In this document: in pieces, positions 25,738-31,670 of the stretch
How positions within the stretch are numbered: the first letter of the stretch is position 1
Layout: the number at the start of each line of letters is the position of its first letter
Source of the DNA: Alphaproteobacteria bacterium
GTDB lineage: Bacteria > Pseudomonadota > Alphaproteobacteria > Bin95
DNA length: 31,670 nucleotides
Direction: 5' to 3'
Assembly (NCBI GenBank): GCA_022822125.1
Contig: JAJECF010000148.1
Coordinates: 1-31,670 of the forward strand
Notes under the pieces: model-generated
Database searches by the model: none
Told to the model about the DNA's origin: nothing
The model's input: only the letters and a program-made list of their open reading frames with translations
Translations under genes and position numbers: made by a program

Positions 25738-27467
25738 GCCGCCTCCGCGCTTTGCGCCACCCGGGCGATAGCGTCCAGCTTTTCCCGGATTTCCGGGTCG
25801 ATCTCGCCGTCCGGCACATGGTCGGCAAGCTCGTGGAAGTTCTTCTTCTGCATGAGGTTGGGCAGGTTCAACCTGGCAAAATAGCTCCTGAACAGCGGGG
25901 TCAGAAAATCATCGCTGACTTTCGCATCCTCGTGCCATGGGCTGCCTTTGCCGAGCGTCGCCATCGCGGCGGAGACTTCCGCAATCGCCTCGCGCATCGC
26001 TTGCCCCCGTTTTTCTGCCTGCGCCTCGACGAAGAGCGGTCCTATCTGCCCTTCGGGCGCCGAGACGAATGCCCAGGTCTCCAGGGTCGCTTGAGTGCAA
26101 AGATAGTTTTCGATTTCCCGTCGGCGCCAAGAGGTCACCGGGAGACCGCCATCGCCGCGTTGCCTGGTTTCCAGCCTGTCGAACAGCGCCATACCCTTGA
26201 GTTCCGGCATCGCCTCGGCCAAACCGTAAAAATGGCTCGACGCCTTGTTCGGCTGGTTGCTGCAATAGTGGACAAACGGCCGCCTCAGCGCCTCGACCGC
26301 ATCCGAGTGGCCCAGTCTCCCGGCAAAGCTCTGCAGGATTGCAAGGTCGGTCGGTCCCTCCAGATACAGGACCCAGCCCTTCTGCTCGGCTTGATAGTAC
26401 TGGTCCCAGCCGATCTCGGTGAGGGACTTCCTGAGTTGACTCGTTTGGCCCCCGATCGGATGGGGCTTGCCAACGAAGGCGATAACAAGGTCGCGTTCGG
26501 CGGCCTCGTTCAGGAGGACCTCCGAATGGCTTGCGGCGATGACCTGGCTGCCGCTCAGTTCGGCGGTCTCGGATAGCAACCGGTATATCTCGCGCTGGCG
26601 CAGAATCTCCAGGTGCGCATCGGGTTCGTCCAGCAGCAGGACATTGCCGGGATTGGCGTAGAGATAGGCCAGGATCAGCAAGGTCTGCTGCAAACCCCGC
26701 CCGCTGGATGAGAGGTCGAGCCGGGCGCCGCCTTCCCTGTAAGCCATTTCGATCTCTCCGCGCTCCTCCACATAGCGCGGTTCTTCGAGTGAGGCCCCGA
26801 ACAAGTCATGTATCTGCGCGACCAGCCGCTCCCAAACCTCCGGACGCTCCCGGAGAACGCGCGAGCACAGATTCCTCAGCACCTCGGCCGTGCGCCCCTC
26901 GCCGATGCGCACATTGACCGCGCCGGGTGGCAGGCTGGTCTCCGTCGCGGCGAGGCCCGACATCGGCGGCAGGAAGGCGATTTGAACCGACCCGGCCCGA
27001 CCCGGCACCGGCATCCGGTCATTCGGCGTGTTACTGCTCCTCCGCAAAGGACGGCAATAGAATGACTCCTCGTTGGCGTAGTAGAATTCCAGACCGCAAA
27101 CCCAATGCTCGTCTTCGGTAACGCCCTCGACGGCAACATCGATGCGGACGGGGTCGGTTTGACTTCGCCCGTCTTCACCGCGGTAGCCCCGATGGGTATG
27201 CAGTCCGCGCCAGAGCATGTTGGCGCTGGGCACCGGAATGGCCGTCAGGTCGCGGCGGTTAACAGAAACGCCGGGGCGCTTTTCCGGCGCCGTTCTTCCG
27301 GAGCGCTTCGCCAGCCACTGCTTCAGGCCGACATCCCAGAGCGCGAGCGCCTGCATCGCCGTGGTCTTGCCGGAATTGTTCGGGCCGACGAAGACCACCG
27401 GATTGCCGAGTTCGATCTCGACTTCCTCGAAGCGCTTGAAATTGCGGACGGTGAGCTTTGTCAGCAT
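25734..27467 (-). CDS. OLD-like ATPase with C-terminal Toprim-type region
   Basis: This 577-residue protein is a SMC/OLD-type ABC ATPase. It has Walker A VGPNNSGKTTAMQAL (about 28-42), signature LSSSGRGLQQTLLILAYL (about 252), Walker B NVLLLDEPDAHLEILRQ and the switch IAASHSEVLL (about 312). After about residue 365 comes a Toprim-like part: VLYLEGPTDLAILQSF (the acidic Glu/Asp pair), GMALFDRLE and WRRREIENYL. Such proteins cut or handle DNA and many are anti-phage (OLD, GajA-like). No UvrD helicase partner is next to it. The gene is lower in GC than its neighbours and sits 10 bp after DUF177, where many alphaproteobacteria have plsX. It could be a single-gene defence or a repair factor. Confidence 0.85.
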   Translation of the reverse strand: MLTKLTVRNFKRFEEVEIELGNPVVFVGPNNSGKTTAMQALALWDVGLKQWLAKRSGRTAPEKRPGVSVNRRDLTAIPVPSANMLWRGLHTHRGYRGEDGRSQTDPVRIDVAVEGVTEDEHWVCGLEFYYANEESFYCRPLRRSSNTPNDRMPVPGRAGSVQIAFLPPMSGLAATETSLPPGAVNVRIGEGRTAEVLRNLCSRVLRERPEVWERLVAQIHDLFGASLEEPRYVEERGEIEMAYREGGARLDLSSSGRGLQQTLLILAYLYANPGNVLLLDEPDAHLEILRQREIYRLLSETAELSGSQVIAASHSEVLLNEAAERDLVIAFVGKPHPIGGQTSQLRKSLTEIGWDQYYQAEQKGWVLYLEGPTDLAILQSFAGRLGHSDAVEALRRPFVHYCSNQPNKASSHFYGLAEAMPELKGMALFDRLETRQRGDGGLPVTSWRRREIENYLCTQATLETWAFVSAPEGQIGPLFVEAQAEKRGQAMREAIAEVSAAMATLGKGSPWHEDAKVSDDFLTPLFRSYFARLNLPNLMQKKNFHELADHVPDGEIDPEIREKLDAIARVAQSAEAA

Positions 27468-27477
27468 CGCCGTGCCC

Positions 27478-27987
27478 TCATCGGTCGGGTTCCTTCAGGG
27501 CCGCCAGCGCGGCGAAGGGCCCTGTCGGCGCCTCGTCCGCCTCCGGCTCGTATTCGAGTTCGGCGATATCGGCGCCGGGCGCGCGGGGATGCGGGTCGAG
27601 GCCGAGCGCCAGCGCCTCGCGAACCAGTTCCAGCAGATCGACGCCTTCGGGCGGCAGCGAGTCCGGCGCGTCCTCCTCCAGCGCGCCGACCTCGACCTCG
27701 CGCGCCACCGCCTCGACGAGCCCGGGCAGGTAACGCCGCGAGACCGGCTCGGCGAAGTCCTGGTCGAAAAGTTCATCCGTCACCACGCAGAGCCGCCGCA
27801 GCCGCGCCGCCACCCGTCCCTCAAGCGCCAGCCCGCCCTTCGGCTGCGGGCGGGCGGTCAGCGCCGCTTCGACCGAGAGCACGGCCGGCAGGTCGAAGGC
27901 AGACGCCAGCGCCGCGCATTCCCCCGGCGTTGCGCGGGCCTCGATGCGGACCTCGTCCTCGGACCGGGCGATCCGGCGCGTCAGCAT
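27478..27987 (-). CDS. yceD: DUF177/YceD-family protein (23S rRNA accumulation factor)
   Basis: This 169-residue protein matches the alphaproteobacterial DUF177 family: a variable N-terminus (LTRRIARSEDEVRIEARAT), the conserved RRLCVVTDELFDQDFAEPVS segment, DSLPPEGVDLLELVREALAL, then LDPHPRAPGA and the ending PTGPFAALAALKEPDR. The family is needed for 23S rRNA accumulation in some bacteria and is usually next to rpmF or plsX. Its ATG overlaps the cytochrome chaperone stop (ATGCTGA). Neither rpmF nor plsX follows; an OLD-like ATPase does. Confidence 0.85.
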   Translation of the reverse strand: MLTRRIARSEDEVRIEARATPGECAALASAFDLPAVLSVEAALTARPQPKGGLALEGRVAARLRRLCVVTDELFDQDFAEPVSRRYLPGLVEAVAREVEVGALEEDAPDSLPPEGVDLLELVREALALGLDPHPRAPGADIAELEYEPEADEAPTGPFAALAALKEPDR

Positions 27988-28544
27988 GGCGGGGCTTCCG
28001 GGAAATGCGCGTCTCCGGCAGCGAGCGCGGTATCGCCCTGCGCCGCGAGCGCCGCCTCGACCGCGCGAATATAGGCCGCCGCCCGCTCCGACCGTTCGTG
28101 GCCGGCCTCCAGCGTGCCGTAGAGGTTGCGCGCCGCCGCCGCCGCGAGGTCGCCGCCGCGGTCGAGTCCGTCGCTATAGGCGTCCAGCCGGCCGTAAAAG
28201 GCCGACGTCATCCGCTTCACCTTTTTCCCGACCGAGAGGTCGCCTGCGCCCATCTCGCGCAAGCTCTGGTCCATGTCCGCGACGAAGAGATCGACCAGCC
28301 CCTGGCCGACCTCCTCCAGCGCGGGCGCCCTTTGCACACGGCGCAGCAGCAGTGCGACATGCAGCGTCACCAGCTCGAACCGTCCGTCCAGCGTGTCCGG
28401 AACGCCGAGCGCCAGCATGACCGCCGGGCGGCGCGCGGCATCGACAGCCGCACGGTAGAGCGCCCAGGCGGCATCCGGAGGCGGCGGCCGGAAAAGCAGG
28501 CGCTTCAGCGCGCCGAGATTGACAGCGGGGCCTCGTCTCGCCAT
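27981..28544 (-). CDS. ubiquinol-cytochrome c chaperone family protein
   Basis: This 187-residue protein matches the CBP3-like chaperone family, which helps assemble cytochrome b of the bc1 complex. Seen are ARRPAVMLALGVPDTLDGRF and ELVTLHVALLLRRV in the N-terminal half, VGQGLVDLFVADMDQSLREM and GAGDLSVGKKVKRMTSAFYG in the middle. The start at 28544 (MARRGPAVN) has no strong ribosome site; the frame continues upstream but that stretch is antisense to bamE. bamE starts 35 bp away on the other strand, an arrangement common in alphaproteobacteria. Overlap with DUF177 is 7 bp. Confidence 0.85.
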   Translation of the reverse strand: MARRGPAVNLGALKRLLFRPPPPDAAWALYRAAVDAARRPAVMLALGVPDTLDGRFELVTLHVALLLRRVQRAPALEEVGQGLVDLFVADMDQSLREMGAGDLSVGKKVKRMTSAFYGRLDAYSDGLDRGGDLAAAAARNLYGTLEAGHERSERAAAYIRAVEAALAAQGDTALAAGDAHFPEAPPC

Positions 28545-28579
28545 CAAGAAGCGGAACTCCGGAGCGGGAACGCTTTGCC

Positions 28580-29020
28580 ATGATACGGATTGCCGCCATG
28601 CTTGTCGCGCTCGGCCTCGTTCTCGCCGGCTGCACGCCCGCAATAGACCATCGCGGCTATGTGGTGCCGAAACAGGCGGTCGAGAAGATCGCCGCCGGCA
28701 CGGCAACGCGCGCCGAGGTGCTGCAGGCGCTCGGTTCGCCCTCCAGCATGGGCGCGTTCGACGACAGGACCTGGTACTATATGGGCGAGACGACCTGGCG
28801 GGAGTCGTTTCTCGACCCGGAACTGGTCGAGCGCCATATCCTGGTCCTGCGCTTCGACGAGGGCGGCCTGCTCGCCGAAGTCGGGACAATGGACGCCAGG
28901 AGCGGCAAGGAGGTGCTGCTGGTCAGCCGCGAGACGCCGACGGCCGGCCATTCGCTCACCGTTATCGAACAGATCCTCGGCAATATCGGCCGCTTCAGCC
29001 AGCCTGCCGGCTCCCAGTAA
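28580..29020 (+). CDS. bamE: outer-membrane protein assembly factor BamE (SmpA/OmlA family)
   Basis: This 146-residue lipoprotein has a signal peptide and lipobox MIRIAAMLVALGLVLAGC (Cys18), then the BamE/SmpA domain: GYVVPKQAVEKIAAGTATRA, EVLQALGSPSSMGAFDDRTW with the GSPS motif, and WYYMGETTW ... RHILVLRFDEGGLLAEVGT. It is a component of the BAM complex that inserts beta-barrels into the outer membrane. Divergent from the cytochrome chaperone; the next gene converges 6 bp after its stop. Confidence 0.9.
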   Translation: MIRIAAMLVALGLVLAGCTPAIDHRGYVVPKQAVEKIAAGTATRAEVLQALGSPSSMGAFDDRTWYYMGETTWRESFLDPELVERHILVLRFDEGGLLAEVGTMDARSGKEVLLVSRETPTAGHSLTVIEQILGNIGRFSQPAGSQ

Positions 29021-29026
29021 GGCCGG

Positions 29027-29503
29027 TCAATCGCGGTCGCGGTCCTTGCGGAAGCCGGGACGCCGCGGGCCGCCGCCTCGCGGCGGACCTCCCCGCCGGT
29101 CGTCATAGCCGCCGCGCCGGTCGTCGTAACCGCCGCGCCTGTCTTCGAAAGACCGGCCTTTCGGGCGCTCGCCCTGCCGGTCAGCCGGCCGCGCGCCGCG
29201 CTGCCATTCGAGCGTGATGCGAAATGCCGCGCCATCGTCTCCCGCCGCCACCACCGGCTCGCCGGCCGCATCGAATTTCAGCGCGAACGCGACCGCCGTC
29301 TTTCCGGGATCGGCGGCTTTCAACTGCTCCAGCAATGTGCCGGCCAGCGGTTGCAGCCGCGAGACCGCGCGCTCGAAGCGCGGCACGATCTCGACGCCGC
29401 CGGATGCCGCCTCGCCGGATGCCTCCCTATCCTCGCCGGCGAGGGTTTCCACATGGATCGTGCTGCCGTCGGACAGCAGGAACTTGACGGTCTTCGCGCT
29501 CAT
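29027..29503 (-). CDS. Trypco1-like (trypsin-co-occurring domain) protein with RGG-rich tail
   Basis: The first ~100 of 158 residues resemble the trypsin-co-occurring domain 1 (CU044_2847-like) family: VKFLLSDGSTIHVETLAGED, a variable middle, VPRFERAVSRLQPLAGTLLE, then QLKAADPGKTAVAFALKFDA, and the last strand AAFRITLEWQRG. The domain often sits near trypsin-like proteases in conflict or signalling loci. The last ~50 residues are disordered and extremely basic and Gly-rich, with repeats DRRGGYDDRRGGYDDRRGGP, an RGG-type RNA-binding-like tail, encoded by a 21-bp tandem DNA repeat. It converges with bamE (6 bp apart) and has no close operon partner upstream (102 bp to the TauD-type gene). The tandem trypsin protease is about 9 kb away. 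The domain assignment is by resemblance, so uncertain. Confidence 0.65.
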   Translation of the reverse strand: MSAKTVKFLLSDGSTIHVETLAGEDREASGEAASGGVEIVPRFERAVSRLQPLAGTLLEQLKAADPGKTAVAFALKFDAAGEPVVAAGDDGAAFRITLEWQRGARPADRQGERPKGRSFEDRRGGYDDRRGGYDDRRGGPPRGGGPRRPGFRKDRDRD

Positions 29504-29605
29504 ATCCGGATCGTCCCAACCCGCGCCCGGGCGCGGAAACTGGCGCGGGGAAGGCGTCCCCGGCGCGGGGCGCGGACAATAGCACCGGGCCCCGTCCGGC
29601 CCAAC

Positions 29606-30661
29606 CTAATTCGCGGCGAGCGGCGCAGACAGCGGCACACCGGGCACGCGGATGCCGTTCGGCCGGCCCGACGCCGTCGCCTCCTGGTATTCCTCCGTCA
29701 TCAGCGGCGGCAGGTCCGGCCCGTCGGCGCAGGCGAGCCAGAGGCGCAGCATGTGGCGCTTCCGCTCCGGGTCGTCCCAGTCCAGATAAGCCGTGCGCGA
29801 ATGCAGGATGCGGTGGTTGGAGACGATCTGTATATCGCCCTCCTCCAGCACCATGTCGAGATGCAGCGCCGGGTCGGCGGCGAGCGCGTCGATCATGTCC
29901 ATCGCTTCGCCCTGGAGCGCCGAGGGCTCCGGCGGGCCGGGCATCGGCCGCGCCTTCTCGACGGCGCTGCGCGTGTAGGTCGTGACCACATTACCCCGCC
30001 AGGGCAGGAAGACCGGCACATCCGCCCAGGGCTTGCGGCCCGCCGGCACCTCGCCCCAGCGGGTGCGCGCCATCGGCCGGCAAAGCGCTTCGGCGAGGTC
30101 CGGCCGGCGGCGCACCATCTCGTTCCAGATCGTGACAGAGCTTACCAATGAGGACAGCCCGCCCTCGCGCGCCGTCTTGAGGCAGAGCAGGCAGGCGAGG
30201 TCCGACTGGTCGGTGTGGTAGGGCAGACGCGCATTGGTCTGGTAGCCGCGCGTCTCCACCAGGCTGTAGTCGAGGCCGAGGTCGCGCACATGGCCCAGAA
30301 CATGGCCCTTGCCGTTCTGCGAGACCGCCTCGCCCATATGCATGCCGATCAGCCAGAAGGCCGCCGCCGCCCGCCGGAGCGGCCAGCGCCCGACCGGCAG
30401 CCCGCGGATCACCTGGAAACCGATGCCGTGCAGCGCGTCGTGCCGGATGCGGTCGAGCCGCTCCGCCAGCTCCGGCAGCGGTTCGCGGGCGATCTCCAGG
30501 ATCGGCACGTCCTCGAGCCGCGCAGTAGCGGCCTCGATCTCGGCAATCTCGTCGGGCGCGAGTTCATGCGTCCAGAGCTCCGGCCGGCGCGCCATGTCGG
30601 GGCCGTACCAGCATTGAGACGTCTCCACCGGGGCCGGCCCCGCATTGTGGATATCATTCAT
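29606..30661 (-). CDS. TauD/TfdA-family dioxygenase (second, distinct subtype)
   Basis: This 351-residue Fe(II)/2-oxoglutarate enzyme has a long N-terminal arm and the triad LPYHTDQSDLACLLCL (His and Asp, about 147-150) with the distal His in VSNHRILHSRTAYLDWDD (about 285-290) and the 2-oxoglutarate Arg in KRHMLRLWLA. Unlike the 10684-11538 protein it contains the arm QCWYGPDMARRPELWTHELA and YQTNARLPYHTD, like the clavaminate-synthase or gamma-butyrobetaine-like branch. It starts 22 bp after the metallo-beta-lactamase-fold gene and is probably co-transcribed with it. Substrate not evident. Confidence 0.9.
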   Translation of the reverse strand: MNDIHNAGPAPVETSQCWYGPDMARRPELWTHELAPDEIAEIEAATARLEDVPILEIAREPLPELAERLDRIRHDALHGIGFQVIRGLPVGRWPLRRAAAAFWLIGMHMGEAVSQNGKGHVLGHVRDLGLDYSLVETRGYQTNARLPYHTDQSDLACLLCLKTAREGGLSSLVSSVTIWNEMVRRRPDLAEALCRPMARTRWGEVPAGRKPWADVPVFLPWRGNVVTTYTRSAVEKARPMPGPPEPSALQGEAMDMIDALAADPALHLDMVLEEGDIQIVSNHRILHSRTAYLDWDDPERKRHMLRLWLACADGPDLPPLMTEEYQEATASGRPNGIRVPGVPLSAPLAAN

Positions 30662-30683
30662 CCTGTCCGCCTTCCCCGCTTTG

Positions 30684-31562
30684 TCAGTCGATGCGCCCGA
30701 GAGCCGCCTGCCGGACGGGCACCTCCATCAGGTCCTCGCCCCAGACGATATCGCCGCCGAAGACGGGCGCCATTTCCCGCAAGATGCGCGAGCGCATGAC
30801 GGGCGTATCGATCTGGCTGGTGATATGCGTCAGCACGAGCGTCCCGACGCCCGCTTGCGCCGCGACTTCCGCCGTATCCATATGGTTGCCGCAGGCGCGG
30901 CGATATTCCGGCGAGGGCTCGGTGCCGGTGAAGAAATGGTTCATGTGGATCAGTACGTCCGCGCCCCGCGCCAGATCCACGATGCCGGGGCACACGCCGC
31001 CGCTGTCGCCGGAATAGCAGATCGAGCCCGCGTCCGTGTCGATGCGGAAGGCGAGGCATTGCAGATAGGGCTGGAAATGCCAGCCCTCGCCCACCGTAAC
31101 GCGCCAGTCCTTACCCTCCACGACATCGCCGGGGCCGACCTCGCGCACCTGCGGGTCCGGGCGGGCGCGTTCGCCTTCGCCGCCGCGCGCCTCATAGACG
31201 TCGAGGCTGCAGCGATGGCGGGTGCGCGCCTCGATATCGGGGCCGTAAACACCCTCGGGCGAGAACAGCAGCTCGGTCATGCGCGCCGTCGGCGGCGGGC
31301 CGAACACCTGCAATTCCGGAAGTTCGCCCGCGCCCTGGTCCCAGCGGTTCATCACCAGGCGCGCATAATCCATGCAATGGTCGTAATGCAGGTGGGTGAG
31401 GAAGCAATGAGTGACATCGACCGCGCGCCGGCCGGCCTCCAGCAGGCGGTGATGCGCGCCCGGCCCGTGGTCGAACACGATGGTGTGACACACAAACTCG
31501 CATTTCAATGCTTGTAGGCAATTGATTGCACGCTTGCTCTTCCTCGTAGGAAAGACAGTCAT
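30684..31562 (-). CDS. metallo-beta-lactamase-fold hydrolase, N-terminus truncated or chimeric
   Basis: This RNase Z/AtsA-like metal-dependent hydrolase has THLHYDHCMDYARL (HxHxDH, about residue 57-70), SICYSGDSGG (Asp ligand, about 182), IHMNHFFTG and the last His in LVLTHITSQ. Homologous sequence starts only at TIVFDHGPGAHHRLLEAG; the ~30 residues of the usual first strands (the GTGxPxP region) are absent. The preceding 25 residues (MTVFPTRKSKRAINCLQALK and on) come from a stretch near 46% GC and do not look like this family. The gene therefore seems to have lost its start to foreign DNA at about 31485. Downstream it is followed by the second TauD-type gene after 22 bp. Whether it is still expressed is unknown. 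Confidence 0.75.
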   Translation of the reverse strand: MTVFPTRKSKRAINCLQALKCEFVCHTIVFDHGPGAHHRLLEAGRRAVDVTHCFLTHLHYDHCMDYARLVMNRWDQGAGELPELQVFGPPPTARMTELLFSPEGVYGPDIEARTRHRCSLDVYEARGGEGERARPDPQVREVGPGDVVEGKDWRVTVGEGWHFQPYLQCLAFRIDTDAGSICYSGDSGGVCPGIVDLARGADVLIHMNHFFTGTEPSPEYRRACGNHMDTAEVAAQAGVGTLVLTHITSQIDTPVMRSRILREMAPVFGGDIVWGEDLMEVPVRQAALGRID

Positions 31563-31670
31563 TGCATGGACTTGGAAGGATCGTCAAGACCATGTCGCAA
31601 GATTTTTCGATTGTATGAATATCCCGGCCGTGTTGCGTGCATTTGCATTCCGGGGATTTTGTATCGCATA
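31486..31670. other. low-GC foreign-looking segment at the right edge
   Basis: By counting, bases 31491-31670 have about 46% GC against about 68% in the rest of the window. A small palindrome GTGTGACACAC (31483-31493) sits at the boundary. I find no recognisable gene, tRNA or insertion-sequence end in these bases. Confidence 0.7.

Overview
The window is about 68% GC. Its genes point to an alphaproteobacterium: a divergent bamE / ubiquinol-cytochrome c chaperone / DUF177 cluster, dense intergenic REP-like repeats, form II CO-dehydrogenase-like genes and a liv-type ABC transporter. I cannot place it below class. No rRNA, tRNA or CRISPR array is visible. Most DNA is coding, in short tightly packed operons that are often divergent or convergent.

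Layout. 1-1000: the 3' end of a Slam-like outer-membrane barrel gene, a possible 30-aa membrane peptide, a repeat cluster and a bacterioferritin remnant. 991-4787 (minus): an acyl-CoA ligase, nitronate monooxygenase and flavin monooxygenase operon. 4924-8730: a GIY-YIG gene, then acetoacetyl-CoA synthetase divergent from an APH-family kinase. 8745-10213: repeats, a PrlF/YhaV toxin-antitoxin pair with visible promoter and operator, and an XRE antitoxin remnant. 10256-12098: a cupin plus a TauD-type dioxygenase, divergent from a PPOX-fold gene. 12244-17304 (minus): livK-G-F-H-M. 17609-21218: two exported serine proteases, convergent, separated by a repeat element. 21358-25344: coxS-L-M (form II) and an SMR transporter. 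25333-28544 (minus): DUF985 cupin, OLD-like ATPase, DUF177, cytochrome chaperone. 28580-29503: bamE, then a Trypco1-like protein with an Arg-Gly-rich tail. 29606-31562 (minus): a metallo-beta-lactamase-fold protein and a second TauD-type dioxygenase. The last ~180 bases fall to about 46% GC and look foreign.

How it works together. The metabolic genes suggest oxidative use of organic acids and small organics: acyl-CoA and acetoacetate activation, Fe(II)/2-oxoglutarate dioxygenases, flavin monooxygenases, amino-acid or amide uptake and a molybdenum hydroxylase. The most unusual parts are: a tandem trypsin-PDZ-trypsin-TPR protease facing a subtilase; a Trypco1-like protein with an RGG-type tail; an OLD-like ATPase in the slot usually held by plsX; a 104-bp repeat that supplies the stop codon of two unrelated genes; and a TGACA motif repeated at 10-bp spacing in three intergenic regions.
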